Below, piece after piece: positions 1 through 11,987 of a stretch of 64,000 bases of DNA. Position numbers and translations under genes: made by a program. The first letter of the stretch is position 1, and the number at the start of each line of letters is the position of its first letter. Below the pieces are notes generated by a model, which worked only from the letters and a program-made list of their open reading frames with translations, made no database searches and had not been told where the DNA came from. This DNA comes from Perilla frutescens (taxonomy: Eukaryota > Streptophyta > Magnoliopsida > Lamiales > Lamiaceae), in the NCBI GenBank assembly GCA_026008535.1, contig BRKX01000014.1, positions 23,954,694-24,018,693 on the forward strand. Reading direction: 5' to 3'.

Positions 1-15
1 ATGAGCCTCACCTCT

Positions 16-27
16 CTATATAAATAA
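16..27 (+). promoter_or_regulatory. TATA-like box upstream of module A (copy 1)
   Basis: The word CTATATAAATAA lies about 150 bases before the module A start codon at 174. The equivalent place in the second copy has CTATAAAAGG (31688-31697). That the position is kept between copies suggests a promoter in the element; transcription is inferred. Confidence 0.45.
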
Positions 28-173
28 GTCGGCTGAATCTTCAAGATAAGCTTCACACTTTTTACTGCCGACTTACCTCTCTCTCTTCTCGATTGAAAAC
101 AAAATCCTTCAGCCTTCGAGATCAATTCCTCAGTCTTCAATCCTTTTATCACAAAATCTCTCATCAAAGTATC

Positions 174-2685
174 ATGGCACAAAACCCAACCGGTCGCACT
201 CGCAAGAGGTTCAATTTCTGTCAATCCGGAGAAGACTCAAAAGTATTCTGTGAGAAACTTAATAGAGACAAGTTCTTCAACCCTGCAGGATTCATTCATG
301 CCTGTAATGCTTCTCCTCTAAGTGGAATAATCATTGAAAATCTCTCTCAGGCAAAGCTAAAGACATTTCTAGAAGAATTTCCAGAACGCATATATCCAAA
401 AACCAGTTGCAGAATTCTTTCTGAATTCAAATGGTTCCTCTGATCCCAAAGAAATCAAATATGAAGTACGAGGACAATAGATCATCATCACAGCTGAATC
501 TCTAAGCGACATGTTTAATTTACCTATCAAAGGACTCAAGTTGGAAGAAGTTCAACTAAGCTTTCAAGAAGCCTATGAGTTCTGGAAAAAGAAAGGTGAG
601 AATCGACCATATAAAAGTAATCATCTAATCTCAAGATTTCAAAATGAGTATCAAGTACTAGCTGCCATAGCCTCAAAGATAATGGTAGGGACAACTGGCA
701 GCCAATCCGAAATGTCAGAAACCAAATACAAGATCTGCGCCGCCATCTATAATCGGCTGGAGATTAATTGGGCACAATATTTCTTCGATCAACTAAAGAG
801 ATATGTTGATATCATTGAGAATCGATGGGATGATAAAAAGTTCCCACAAAGGATTGGGTACATTAGTCAAGTTAGCATAATTCTGGAGAAACAGTTCCCT
901 TGGATGTCTGAAGAAACAGAGTTCAAGAACATAGTCAGCAATGACTTCATCTCAAAACCACTTAAAATCATAGAAACTGATCATGAGCAAGCTGATCAGC
1001 CAAATAGGAAGAGGCCTGCAACTGAAGGTAAGGGATCTGATGATGACATTCCCTTAGCTCAGAGATACAGGACTCCAGTTGGTTCCTTAACACTGAAACA
1101 ACAAGCTGACCCAAGTTCCATCGCAGCAGGAACTGGCACATAAGCTCAACTAAGATCGTCTACCAGGCAAGAAAGCTCAGTTGTAACTAGAGCTGACACT
1201 GCTGGACAATCAGCCAGACGACCAGCTACCAGATCAGTTTCAAAGAAGAAGCAAACTGGTCAAACAGAGAAGAGAAATGAACCAACCCTCATACCAGATC
1301 TAACGGTTCTACCAAATCTAACCGTTGAAGATATAGCTCCCTGTGAAAATCCAGAAGACATCATCGCTGCAAGAGGAATTCCTCACGACGGAGCTAGGGC
1401 TGATTATTTTCAGATGACGTGCCCACCGATGGCTTAAGTTGAAGGGAACATAAGAGCCTATTCAAAAGGAGAAGCCGTGAAGAAATGGGCTGATGAGACA
1501 ACACAGAAATATATGGCTCAACACTACGCCCAGGAACTAACTAGCCACGAAGAACTCTTCCACATCTTGACCAGGTATATTTACTGGTTCTTGTGGAGAC
1601 ATGTGTATCTCTCAGAACCCTTCTTCTCATTGCTCGTTTTCCACGGAATGAGCTTCTGGAGGCGAGAAGAACAATGGAGTCTGTGGTGGATAGACAGTGA
1701 GAATGCTGGAATCACTTAGGGCAAACATCTAATGAGGCAGCTACAGCTTAGAAAAGAATGTCCAAATTCATCAGAATGTTCATTGAAAGAGGTCTTTGGT
1801 GAGCTGTGCAAACTTCAAGGATTAAAACTGCCCGCCATCACCACAGAGAGAGAATATGAAAGATGGACGCATTCTCATGTTCAACACAAATGGTTATTCA
1901 CTGAATTGAAGAAGAAATCTCAAAGCCATCCGTCTGGACAACCATCAGAATCAACTACAAGAAGAAATCAAGTATCCACCCCAGAGGATGATCTCATTGA
2001 TGAAGTAGCAAGGGAACTCCACTCTGAGAGATCTCCTCCCTTAGTTGAAGTTGAAATCAATCTCATTCCTGAGGAATCAGAAGAGTCAGCTGAGAAGGCT
2101 GAACAGTTTGAGGAGTCCACTCTCTGAGAGCCAACTACTGATGAAGGAGCTCCCTCAACTATTCTCCCCACTGCTCCAGTTGCAGAGCCGGCTGAGTCTG
2201 AAGATCCAGCAGATCAGACAGCTCAAAAGGAAGATCAACCAGCCTACCAAGGTACGCTAGTTATAACTGCGTACTTTGATCCAGTTCAAAGGGCTCTTCA
2301 AGCTGAAGCCCAAGCTGCTACACCAGAAACTCTACCAGAGCCGAGCCATGATGAATCAATCAGTATGGAGCAGGCTGAGCAATCCCACACAGTTCCATGT
2401 GAGGAACTGATCGGAACTGCAGCTGGAGAAGACGTTGACTTGAGAGTAGCTCAGTTTGATGATCAATCAAGCAGCTTATCAGTCTAGCTCTCTGCCTACT
2501 ATGTGAACTTGATCCACAGCCTGCAGCAACATGTAAAACTGAATACAGAGCAAATTCAGAGGCTGCAAACTCACCCCAGACTCCAGTCCGTAGATACCGA
2601 GTCTTCAAGCAGTGACGAGGATGGTGAAGGTGACTCCATCGAACCACTTGCTAAGAGGAGGAAAACTGAGCACAAGAAGGACTAG
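174..2685 (+). pseudogene. Accessory module A, copy 1 (decayed)
   Basis: The reading starts at ATG 174 and ends at 2685, about 840 codons, with one frameshift near 425-510. From 511 onward it stays in a single frame interrupted by stops at 1141, 1436, 1717, 2125 and 2485. Visible parts in order: a short basic N terminus; a block with NWAQYFFDQLKRYV; a linker; a TCPPM block; the motif YWFLWRH followed by FHGMSFWRREEQWS; an acidic, proline-rich region; a probable coiled coil (SLQQHVKLNTEQIQRLQ); and a basic end (AKRRKTEHKKD) resembling a nuclear localisation signal. The pattern resembles the putative plant transposon protein family (PF20167) often found in retrotransposons. Function unknown. 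Confidence 0.7.
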
Positions 2686-3046
2686 TGGCTGATCAAGTTC
2701 AACTAATTAGAAAGCCCTAAGTTTACTTCTTGTAACTCAGTTTGTCAACATATTTTTTATCTATAAAAAGATTATTTTTTTTCAAATATATGTTGACTCA
2801 GCATTGATTTTGAATATTTTGACCGTTGCAACACAATGACACGTCTCAAAGTCATTAAAATGCCAACGACTAAAATAAAAGAGGATAGGGCTAGTACCAT
2901 TCCAACTATCAGATTTATGAGCCTGTCCAAACACTCATAAAAACCCCTCTTATAAGCCTCTCAAAAATATCCCTCATACGCTCTCAAAAGTTATCTCTCA
3001 CTCTCAAAGCTCTTGAAATCCCCCAAAATTTCAGCCAACCCCAAAG
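2686..3046 (+). promoter_or_regulatory. Spacer A-B with promoter-like words (copy 1)
   Basis: This is a non-coding spacer that aligns with 34488-34838 in the second copy. It contains GACCGTTGC near 2821 and a TATA-like CTTATAAGCC at 2949-2958, followed by a pyrimidine-rich leader up to the module B ATG. Promoter activity is inferred from position and conservation only. Confidence 0.4.
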
Positions 3047-4937
3047 ATGGCTGAATTACCCAGATCTTTAAATTCCTTCAAAGAGCAACTACTGAGAGAC
3101 AAATTCCTAGAAAGGAAGAAATTTTAGTTGATTCTAAACGAATCAAACAACCCAATCCTTCTGTTAAATCTTCACAAGACAAGAATTCTTCACTACCTGG
3201 AAACGCCACCAAAGTTCTTCAGACAAAATTTGGTGAGTGAGTTTTTACTTCAAGCAAAATTGTTTGCAGATGGAAAGACAGTGTCATCAGTGATTCAAGG
3301 ACGGCTACTCCAAATCACTGAAAGAACAATTGCGGAAGTCTTCCAACTTCCACGGAAAGGATCATCCGTTCAAGAATTGAAGGAATCTGCAGAATCATAC
3401 TGGAGAAAATGGAAAGCTCCCACCTGCAACAAGCAATTCAGTTTTACGACAGCTAAAACTGATCTGAAGCCCGAGTATGGCGTTCTACTCGACATAATGA
3501 ACAAGATGATGTTTGGGGTAATTGGAAGCCTGAGTTAGCTCACCCAAGAGCGATACAAGGTTATGATTCACCTTGCCGAAGGACGACAAACAAATTGGGC
3601 AGAATTTGTCTTCCAACAATTCAAACATCAAGTCATCAAAGCCTCTGACTCGAAGAAATCTGGCAAATTTGAGTCCAATGTAGTTATTGTTTTAAGGATG
3701 AGCCAAATGATTGAAGATCTACTGAAACTTCCAAGTGATGAAGCACTACCAGTCCTCATCTCTGACTGGATTCCCAAGAAGGGAAATGCTCATCTTCACT
3801 CACTCAGAAAGAAACAAAGAGCTAAGGCAAAGTCGAGCAACATCACTTCGAGCAATTCAACTACCAACGCTGTTCATTCTCCGAAATCAAAGAATGGATC
3901 ACCAATTGATTTCCAGGTTTGCTCTAATCCAGATGAGCTTATTCCATTCATTGGAATCCCTCATCCAAATTATGGAGCTGACTACTTCAGAAGCACATGC
4001 CCTCCCCTCCAGCTGACTGAAGAAAATATTCGCACTTTCTATAGTGGTGAATATGCAGTCAAAAGTGCACTAAAGAAAGTGACTAATCTTCTTCTCACGC
4101 ACTTCGCTTCTGTTGCACAATGTGACCAAGAGTTGTTCAAACAACTCCACCGATATTTCTATTGGTACAACTGGAGACATTCTATGTCCATCCAGACTCA
4201 TTTTCTGCTAACTGCCTTTCATGGCATGAGCTACTGCAACGCGAAGAAACTTGGAGCATTAAATGGATAGGCTCGTCAAATCCATTCCCTCCAACCAATG
4301 TGCAAGTACAACACATCATGAATCACAGGCTCGCCAACAAAATTCCAGTAGCTGCCTTGCTAGCTGAATTCAAAACCAGTGTCATGCCTCAAGGAATTGT
4401 GGTCGCAAATCGATCAGTCGACTGCCCAACTGGCTCTCTCTTCCGAAAAATGAACTTTGATAATTTATCAAGTCAGTCAGTTGAGCCATCACGATGAACT
4501 TTAACTGCCATAGAGAGGATAGACCCACATCCATCACACACTGAAGTCGTGGCTTCTCTGAAGGATCAAATGCATAATGATGAAAGAGATAGTGATTATG
4601 AGGATATTTCCACATCACCCAGTCTCTTATCCAAGAGCTATGTCACTCCCCTACTCAAATCAGCTCAAAAGGCGTGCAACCAATTCTGAACATTGATCAG
4701 TTCAGACAGTCGCCGAAGGGAATTTCACAATCCCTTAATCAAAGGCTGAAACACTCATCAATTGCCATTCAGGAACTTCACCAAACCGGGAGGACAACAT
4801 GGCTCGAACTGCCAAAGCATGAAACTGGATCTGTATCGACAAGAAAGTGATCAAACTGCTCAAAAGGAAGCAGTACAGCTAGTCCAGTTCGGCCCTTCAA
4901 GAAGAGGAAACTGACTCAAAGAAGGCCAAAAAATTAA
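3047..4937 (+). pseudogene. Accessory module B, copy 1 (decayed)
   Basis: The start ATG at 3047 matches module B of the second copy (34839). The reading stays in one frame to about 4230 with stops at 3125 and 3536. A one-base deletion then shifts the frame around the GMSY motif, and further breaks follow. Visible parts: an N-terminal block with VIQGRLLQITERTIAEVFQLP; a block with TNWAEFVFQQFKHQV; a serine/asparagine-rich linker; GADYFRSTCPPLQLTEENI; YFYWYNWRHSMSIQ followed by FHGMSY; and a basic end with FKKRKL. It aligns motif by motif with module A, so the two are paralogues. Function unknown. Confidence 0.7.
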
Positions 4938-5597
4938 CCAAACGACCTACTTAACTCAGTTCAGTTAGAGCCTCAACGTTAGTTCATCAGTGGCAATTGG
5001 CAAAGTGCTGAAACCGAGCATCTAACCGCTGACTCATCAAGCCAATCAGTTGGACTGTATCCCAACTGACTCAGGATAAGTTTCTCTTAATCCTCAAGTT
5101 TATCTTAACTTAATTGTCTCCGTTGTGATTATAAAATTTCTTATATTACATCCAACGGTTACACTTTGAAAATGGGGTCCTCTTTCTCAAGTTGGTATTA
5201 ATATCTGTGTGATAATATTAAATCGATTCCACAAAAGTGAACAGGAGGAAATGATTATCTATGAGATATAAATAGCCAAATCTGCAGAAGATATCTTGCT
5301 ATTTATGATAATTACCCCATTTTTAAATTTACTCTCTCTCAGCCATATGATCATAAAGTTACTTCATAATCAGACGGCTGAGATGCATGCATCATTTATT
5401 CAGCTAATCGTCCATCAAATCAGATAGCTGATCCGCTAAGATAGCAATCGAATGTCCTCGATCAATGCATGCAGAGCTGAATAAATATATGCAAGGAGAT
5501 GAAGGCTCAGATCATCTGCAAAATCTCTCTCTCCCCTTGCATTGACATCACATAACCAAAGCACTTGCAAATCTAACGCAACCATTTCTTTGCAGAA
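4938..5597 (+). promoter_or_regulatory. Spacer B-C with promoter-like words (copy 1)
   Basis: Non-coding spacer of 660 bases, collinear with 36716-37379. It has CCGTTG near 5119, CAACGGTTAC about 35 bases further on, and TATAAATAG at 5267-5275. The position of the TATA-like word is kept in both copies. Two related CAGACGGCTGAG / CAAACGGTTGAG segments follow. Transcriptional role is inferred. Confidence 0.4.
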
Positions 5598-6128
5598 ATG
5601 AAACCCTCATTTCAGATGGTGAATGTCGAGTCGCTGGTAAGCAAGCTGAAGAAAGATAAGACTCTTAACCTAGAGCTTCTTCACGCACGCCTAGGTACGG
5701 AGAAATTCCACAAGATCTTTCGTCCATTGGAGAAAACTGGGTTGTTGCCATTCTTGACTATCATGCCAGTCAAGAATCTACCCACTCATGTTGCAGAGTT
5801 CTACCAAAATGCAACAGTCTCCGGCAATAACATCATCTCCACTGTTCAAAACCAAGTCATAACGGTGATGAAAGACACTATGATGTCTACACTCCTCCTC
5901 CTCGGCGAAGGCCAAGACGTGCTGGATCTAGAGCTTCCAAGCAAATCTGTACTATGGAGTCTATGGAGACATCTACACGTGCAACACCATGACTGCTCAC
6001 ACAGGTTGAAGGAAAGTCTGCCTAGTGAGATCATCCAACTCCTGGATATCGCAGGTCACATCCTGCACGGAAACTGTGAGACAGTCCAATTTTCTGAACT
6101 CAAAGCTCATCTAATGGTCGCTCTCTTC
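5598..6128 (+). pseudogene. Accessory module C, copy 1 (3'-truncated)
   Basis: The start at 5598 is the ATG shared with the second copy (37380): both begin MKP-F and share KLKKDKTL. The first 175 or so codons are open, with EFYQNATVSGNN, then LLDIAGHILHGN. Homology to the second copy ends near 6128 and the frame then runs into unrelated AT-rich repeat, so the apparent C terminus is not native. The N-terminal half resembles the start of modules A and B (EF-x-N ... V ... LP-x-G). No known function. Confidence 0.6.
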
Positions 6129-6256
6129 ATCGAATATCTTATCGAATGGAATACGAATAAAAAAAATATTCGAAGTCGAATCAAATATGCAATAATTTTT
6201 TCGAATCGAATCGAATACATAGATATTCGCTCCGATTCGATTCATTTACAACCCTA
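6129..6256. repeat. Possible hAT-type terminal fragment
   Basis: A short stretch dense in ATTCGAAT/TCGAATCG words. Read on the minus strand it begins TAGGGTTGTAAATGAATCG, resembling the ends of plant hAT-derived repeats (TAGGG-GTGTxAA). Only one end is visible; the other side joins the truncated copia fragment. It separates that fragment from the Myb/SANT-like gene start by about 180 bases. Confidence 0.3.
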
Positions 6257-6307
6257 TATCTTCTTCCATCTTTTTCATCTTCTTCTTTGCAAACAAAAAT
6301 TTTGAAT

Positions 6308-6382
6308 ATGCATCAGTGGACAAGAGATGATGAAGCTTTTTACATTGCCCTTCTGTATGCCAAGATTGGGTGGGTTGACATA
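6308..6382 (+). pseudogene. Myb/SANT-like gene, 5' part of exon 1 (split by insertion)
   Basis: ATG at 6308 opens 25 codons beginning MHQWTRDDEAFYIALLYAK. This is the typical start of Myb/SANT-like (trihelix-related) plant proteins, with W-T and an F-x-x-L-L helix. The frame runs into a minus-strand LTR element after the ACATA duplication at 6378-6382. It resumes in the same frame at 46786, where the rest of the domain lies. The family includes DNA-binding nuclear proteins and ORF1 proteins of PIF/Harbinger transposons; which applies is not decidable here. The gene is disrupted in this haplotype. Confidence 0.6.
6378..6382. repeat. Target-site duplication ACATA (left)
   Basis: ACATA directly precedes the outer element, and ACATA directly follows it at 46781-46785. 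A 5-base duplication is standard for LTR-retrotransposon integration and fixes both ends of the 40.4 kb insertion. Confidence 0.9.
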
Positions 6383-9063
6383 TGTAACAACCCAATCCCT
6401 TAGGCGGTCATTTTTAATGGGGACGGGGTGTTAGGCGTAAAAGCTGAAAGATTAATCAGAAATCCAGGGGGGGTGTTTCTAGAATTAACTAAGTTAGCAC
6501 CTTAAAAACTTAGGCCACTTAACTTCATGACTTGGAAGAACTATTGAACTAAAGGGGTCAAAGGATTCAATCGAGTCAAAGGAACGCCATATCACATGCC
6601 AATCAAGATTTAAACAGAATCCAATGACAAGTAGATAGGAATTCGACTCTTTAAATAAATAAGACCTCTTCATATGTCACATCAACTAAGACCCATTAAT
6701 AGGTCAGAGTCAAACAAATCATATTGTCCCATTCATAGGAGGAAACAAGAAAACAACTTAAGATTAACTAGAAACGAGCAGAATCATGCTTGAATGAAAA
6801 GCCTCTTTGTAGGTGAACAATAATAACAAGCATGCAAGATTCATTTACAAGTCAACTGAAAATGAATAGATACCGAAATTCTCAACAAGTATGACTACTC
6901 AAATAACTCAGAATCAATAAAGGCATAAACGGGTATGTCATAAGAACATGCTTTAACTTCTCAAGGACTTTATCAATAATTGGAATTATAACATTTAAGA
7001 CATGCTATTATCAAGAATCAAGTTACATGTATCAAGACTAAATACCAGATTTCAGAGTACTTAGCAGAAACATAGTGGAAGAAAATCATGTAACCATAAA
7101 GCAACAACTTTGGAACTTAAACAACTCAAGCAACCCCATCAGCAGCACATCACCGGCCTCAGCATCTCAACCTAAAAACATTTGAAAAAGAGGGCATGAG
7201 CACTAATGTACTCAGTGGGGTTTTACAAGAAAACTCTTTAATAACTCTGAAATATCCAATTATAAACTGGCGGCATATGGAGAGCAAAACGCAAAAGGAA
7301 TCTCCATATCCACAAAACCTTTTACTTCCTTTCCTGGCGCCTTTCCTGGCTCAAACCTGATGTCTACTGCACCCTTAGATATGCCTTAGGATAAGAGAGG
7401 GGCCACCTCAAATACCCTACCGAGTATGCGAGGGGATTACCCAGCAGTAACTCCTTTTACTTTATCAAATAATACAACATTAGTTACACGAATGTCACAA
7501 CAAGATAATGCAATAAAACTGTTCTTTGAGCTCGATAACTTGCTTAGCAATAATTGAATAATAACATTCAACATCAAAACCTTAACCTTAACTCCTTAAT
7601 ACTTAATCCTCAACCTTGAATTCTCACATTCAAAGCTTAATATCAAAGCCTTAATGCTAAATCATACTAGCATAAATCAAACCAAGATTAAAACCTCTAG
7701 ATTGCATTCCTTAATAAAGGTTATAACCTTAATGCCACAAGAGCTTTGAACTGTCTTACACGGGCCATGCCATCCTTGCACGGTCCGTGCACTCTCACGA
7801 ACCTTGAAAACTTCCGATCGAAGTGTTGGTCGAGGTGTAACTCGGTCGCCTCTCCCGTTCCTCAACATTTTAAACTTAAAAACAAGGCTTAACACGTAGC
7901 CAAAACTTAAAAATGAACATACTTTGAACTTGAAAAGAAAATGATATTATAACAGCATAATACGATTAACTCCTTTAAGTATTTAGAAATAACGACGAAA
8001 TCTAAATACAAAACTTAGACGGAACTTTAAATACAGAATTTAAATACGGAACTTAAATGAAATAAACGAGCAATGAAATAATGAGAGCGATAATGAAGTA
8101 CGATAATGAAAGATGGAAAGGAAATGCGGAGACGAATAAGAAAAGGGTTTGAATCTGACATCGATGAAATAGAATGGACGAAGTCGAGTGCGACGACGGA
8201 ACGTGGCTAGCTCGGCGTCTCGTTGAGTCGCTACGGCGGCATATCCACCTGCTACATCCCGACGGTGCCCCTAGCACCTTCCTCCGAAGCATATCTTCCT
8301 CGCCACTCTGCTCATCGACTAGGAGGTGAACTCACGAAGAGACTCCTCTCAACTTTTTCTCAGAGCTTTGCTATTCTCTCGATTTTTTAGAATGAAGAAG
8401 TGAAGAATGAGCAAGAAATATGAAGGGAGGCCTCTCATATTTATAGAAAAAGGTTTGGCTTCCCCTGGTAGTCATTCCAGTGTAGAAACACTACTAAAGT
8501 TATTCCGGATTCGGTTAAAAGCTGCTTTATTCGATGTCGAGGTCCAAATGACTTCAGACACGAATTTTGAAAATACCGGGAGACTCGTTGGCTTGAGTAC
8601 TATTGAACCAACCTGACTCGGGATGAAAAATAGGTCATCAGAAGAAAGACGAGCAAATATTCCTTTTTTGGAATTATTTTTTACTATTCACTCAGACTGA
8701 CAGATTTTGATCTATAGCGTTCGATTGACCTCAGAATGAAAATTCGTGAATGCCAACAGATTCCTTGAATCATTTCCCATAAGAGGGGCCTGACAGAACA
8801 AGACTTGGATCAACAAGGAGGATTTCGTAAATTTCTCAAATCACGAACGCATGCAAAAGTTACTATTCATAAATCCTTTAAATACGTTTTTCATCACCGG
8901 ACCTCAAATGACTTCAGATTTAAAATACGATTTCACGAAAAAATTAACCCTAAAGTCGTGACTGACATCTGACTTCACTTAATCCTTATAAAAATCTCTT
9001 CATTAACTTCTTAATTACTCTTAAGAACTCTCTAATCCTGTTTTGAAAATCTGGGGTGCTACA
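6383..9063 (-). repeat. 3' LTR of outer element
   Basis: 2681 bases, closely matching 43273-46780 along its length. Compared with that copy it lacks about 756 bases (44631-45386) and about 96 bases near 46550; the smaller gap is flanked by AAAAT. On the minus strand a TATA-like CTATAAATAT lies at 8437-8446. Open frames inside it also occur in the other LTR only as degenerate pieces, and none looks like a protein gene. Confidence 0.9.
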
Positions 9064-9212
9064 TTCTACCACCCTTAAAGAAATTTCATCCCGAAATTTA
9101 CTTCTCCTCAAAAGAAACCTAGATACTTCTTCAAGAATCCAAAGCCTTACTGGAACCATACTGGTTCGAAACCTCTACTAAGCTTACAACTATAAACCTC
9201 CTCTAGCCTTTA
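9064..9212 (-). other. Internal end and polypurine tract of outer element
   Basis: Immediately inside the LTR the minus strand reads AAGGGTGGTAGAA, a purine-rich tract suited to plus-strand priming. The rest up to 9212 is non-coding. A SIRE-type solo LTR is inserted at 9213. Confidence 0.6.
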
Positions 9213-10882
9213 TGTTAGGAAAAACTATCAAGGAACCCCTAGATGAGGTTTTGATGAGATGTCAAAACTATTCCTGAAAAACTGATCAAGATCCAAGCTG
9301 TAGATTTGAGCTGAACAATCCAGAGCCTCAAAAAGGAATTCAACTGAAACTAGAGTCAACCCAACTGGAGCATGGTCTACCAGCTGGAAGTATACACCAA
9401 CCAGTCAGAACTTAATCTAACTAAGAGTTAAAGGAGTCAAACCAGTCAAAACAAACTGACAGCTAAGTCAGCAGAGCTGAAAGAAAAATCAACAAGACTG
9501 AAAAAACTGATAAGAGATCAGTTTAACTGAAGACTGAAAGTATCCAGCTGAAGGTCAAACTTAACTTCAGCCAAACTGAAGAGACGAATCAATCAAAGGC
9601 CAGAACTGAAGTCAGCCAGCTTGTAGGAGAAAATAAGCAAAACATCTAACAGGAAAGCTCAAGAAAGACCACTCGAACTGACAAACTATTCAACAGCTTG
9701 TGATCAGTCGAACTGGAGGAAGAAGCTCAGAACTGCCAACTGGAATAATAGCCGAACTGAGCAGACAAGCTCAGAACTGTCAACTAGAGTAATAACCGAA
9801 CTAAACAGACAAGCTCAGAGCTGCCAACTGGAACTCAAACTTGCTAAACTGGAGCTCAGAACTGCCAGCCAGAGAATCCTAGAGTTAATGCTCAAATAAA
9901 GATCTTGGAATAAATGCTTAAGCAGAGATCCTAGAATTAAATATCCAACATAGATCGATTGGCAAAGCAACGACTACTGGAATTAAATATCCAACAGAGA
10001 TCGATTGACAAAGCAATGGCTACTTCAACCAAAAGCTCCAACAATCATAAAGACCATATACCATTGATGAGCCAACAGAGCCACCGATCAATGGAACTCA
10101 ACAGTCACAAAATCACTCCTCTATAAAAGAAGAGTGAATCAAAGTTTTCAAATGACTTTTCGCGACTTTTATTCTTGAAAACTTCATTCAAGCTACTTAC
10201 AACTGAGCTTTCTTTCTCCCTCCCACACAGCTCAAGTTCAGCATTTGCTAAATCTGTAAGAGTCCAACTGAGAAAAAGAATCCACAGAATCAAAGCATTC
10301 AGCTAGCTGTTGATAATCCAGCCAGAGCAGCCTTCTCAGTTCCAGTAATACACCGATCAACTACCTAGCTCAATTGAAGGAGCACATTAGTTGATATCCC
10401 CCGTTCAAGACTAACCTCTTGAAGATCGAAAGAGATCTAAAACCTTGTAAAGACGTCAATAATACCTACCTCCCTAGCGAGCAGTTAGGGACTGCAAGTG
10501 TGAGCTGTCGACCCGCTGAGGTAGCGAGCAGTTACCAGGTTCAGCCAATTGTCCTTCATTGTATAATCTGTAAAGAAACTCAAGTTATATAGTGGAGCTG
10601 CCCTTCTGCGGAAGGAAGAGATGACGTAGAATTTTAAGACTTCGAACCTCTATAAATCGTCTGTGTCCTGTACTGTTTTGCTTATATTCACAACTGAGAA
10701 GAACTGTACACAAGCTCACACAATCTGCACTCAAGCTATCTAAAAGTGCTCAACTGATCTGTGCATACATAAGTTACTAAGCGAGTCAAAGGGCCCTTAT
10801 CATTCCGCATTTGAAGTGAAAGTTTTTATATCAGTTTATTCACCCCTCCTCTAAACTGACATCGACTCGCCTGGGACTAACA
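9213..10882 (+). mobile_element. SIRE-like solo LTR
   Basis: 1670 bases starting TGTTAGGAAAAACTATCAAG and ending GGGACTAACA, the same termini as the two LTRs of the complete copia element. No internal region follows. The flanks are CTTTA (9208-9212) and CTTTG (10883-10887), a 5-base duplication with one mismatch. It carries two copies of the 44-base LTR repeat (9737-9824) and a TATA-like CTATAAAAGA at 10121-10130. A solo LTR is the normal product of recombination between the LTRs of one element. Confidence 0.85.
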
Positions 10883-11082
10883 CTTTGATTCCTTTTACCC
10901 TTCTTCAAAACTTTATCGATCTGGAAAAAATAAATGACAAACCCTAGCTAGTCGGACGCCTACTTGGATGGGTCCTTTGCACAGTCTATCCGATTCGAAC
11001 TCGCTTTATCTTCATCTTTAACTTCTTGATGCTTGACTTCCTCTTCTTCTTGGGGGCGTACTTTGTGATGCACCTTATTCTT
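10883..11082 (-). other. Internal segment of outer element between two nested insertions
   Basis: 200 bases of non-coding DNA between the solo LTR and the complete copia element. It continues at 41119 after the copia insertion. The TTCTT at 11078-11082 is the left copy of the copia target duplication. Confidence 0.65.
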
Positions 11083-11426
11083 TGTTAGGAAAAACTATCA
11101 AGGAACCCCTAGATTAGGTTTTGACGAGATGTTAAAATTATTTGTGAAAAACTGACTAAAATTCAAGTTGCAGATCGGAGCTGATTAATCCAGGGCATCA
11201 TCAAAAAGGATATCAAGCAAAGTCAAAGTCAACTAATCAAGAGTATGGTCTGAAAGTTGAAGGATACGTCATTCAGTCAGAAGTCAACTAAACTGAGAGG
11301 TCAAGAAGTTGAACAGTTGAAACAAACTGACAACTAAGACAGTAAAGTTGAGGGAGAAAAGAGTCAACTAAGGGAACTGATAAGAGATCAGTTTAAACTG
11401 AAGACTGGAAGTATCCAACTGATGAC

Positions 11427-11734
11427 CAACTGGAGCAATAGCGAAACTCAGCTGACGAGCTCAAAACTGCCAACTGGAGCAATAGCCAAACTCAGCTGAC
11501 GAGCTAAAAACTGCCAACTGGAGCAATAACCAAACTCAGTTGACGAGCTCAAAACTGTCAACTGGAGCAATAGCCAAACTTAGTTAACGAGCTCAAAAAT
11601 GCCAACTGGAGCAATAGCCAAACTCAGTTGATGAGCTCAAAACTGCCAACTGGAGCAATAGCCAAACTCAGCTGACGAGCTCAAAACTGCCAACTGGAGC
11701 AATAGTCAAACTCAGCTGACAAGTCCAGAACTGT
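11427..11734 (+). repeat. 44-base tandem repeat in 5' LTR, 7 units
   Basis: Seven head-to-tail units, each starting CAACTGGAGCAATAGCCAAA or a close variant. The seven fill 308 bases exactly. The last unit is a variant ending AAGTCCAGAACTGT, which is also the last unit in the 3' LTR. Confidence 0.95.
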
Positions 11735-11977
11735 CAACTGGAACTCAAAGCTGCCAAGAAAACTGAAGCTAGAGAACCGTGGAGTTTATTGCTCAAACTG
11801 CCGAATCTTGGAATAAATGCTTCAACAAAGATCCTGAAATTAAATATTCAATGAAGATCGATTGGCAGAGTAATGGCTACTTCAAACTAAAAGCTCCAAG
11901 CGATCATTCTCCATTGATGAGCCAACAGAGCCACCGATCAATGGACAATGGAACACAACGGTCATAAAATCACTCCT

Positions 11978-11987
11978 CTATAAAAGA
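11978..11987 (+). promoter_or_regulatory. TATA-like box in 5' LTR
   Basis: CTATAAAAGA, kept in the 3' LTR (40342-40351) and the solo LTR (10121-10130). It marks the likely U3/R boundary region. A CAACGG word lies about 20 bases upstream. Confidence 0.6.

Larger units (their letters stand above)
1..6128 (+). mobile_element. Truncated SIRE-like copia fragment (accessory region only)
   Basis: This stretch is collinear with about 31,680-37,890 of the complete copia element in the same window: promoter-like leader, module A, spacer, module B, spacer, module C. Coding and spacer parts are both recognisably similar but differ at many sites, so it is an older or separately inserted copy. It begins at or beyond the window edge and stops abruptly inside module C near 6128, with no LTR there. 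The truncation point abuts an unrelated repeat. All three modules carry stops or frameshifts. Gag, pol and the 5' LTR, if present, lie outside the window. Confidence 0.85.

Noticed and set aside
8407..8616. 69-codon ORF, also present at 46032-46241
   Set aside because: It lies antisense within the LTR of the outer element and is present in both LTRs by descent. No domain is recognised.
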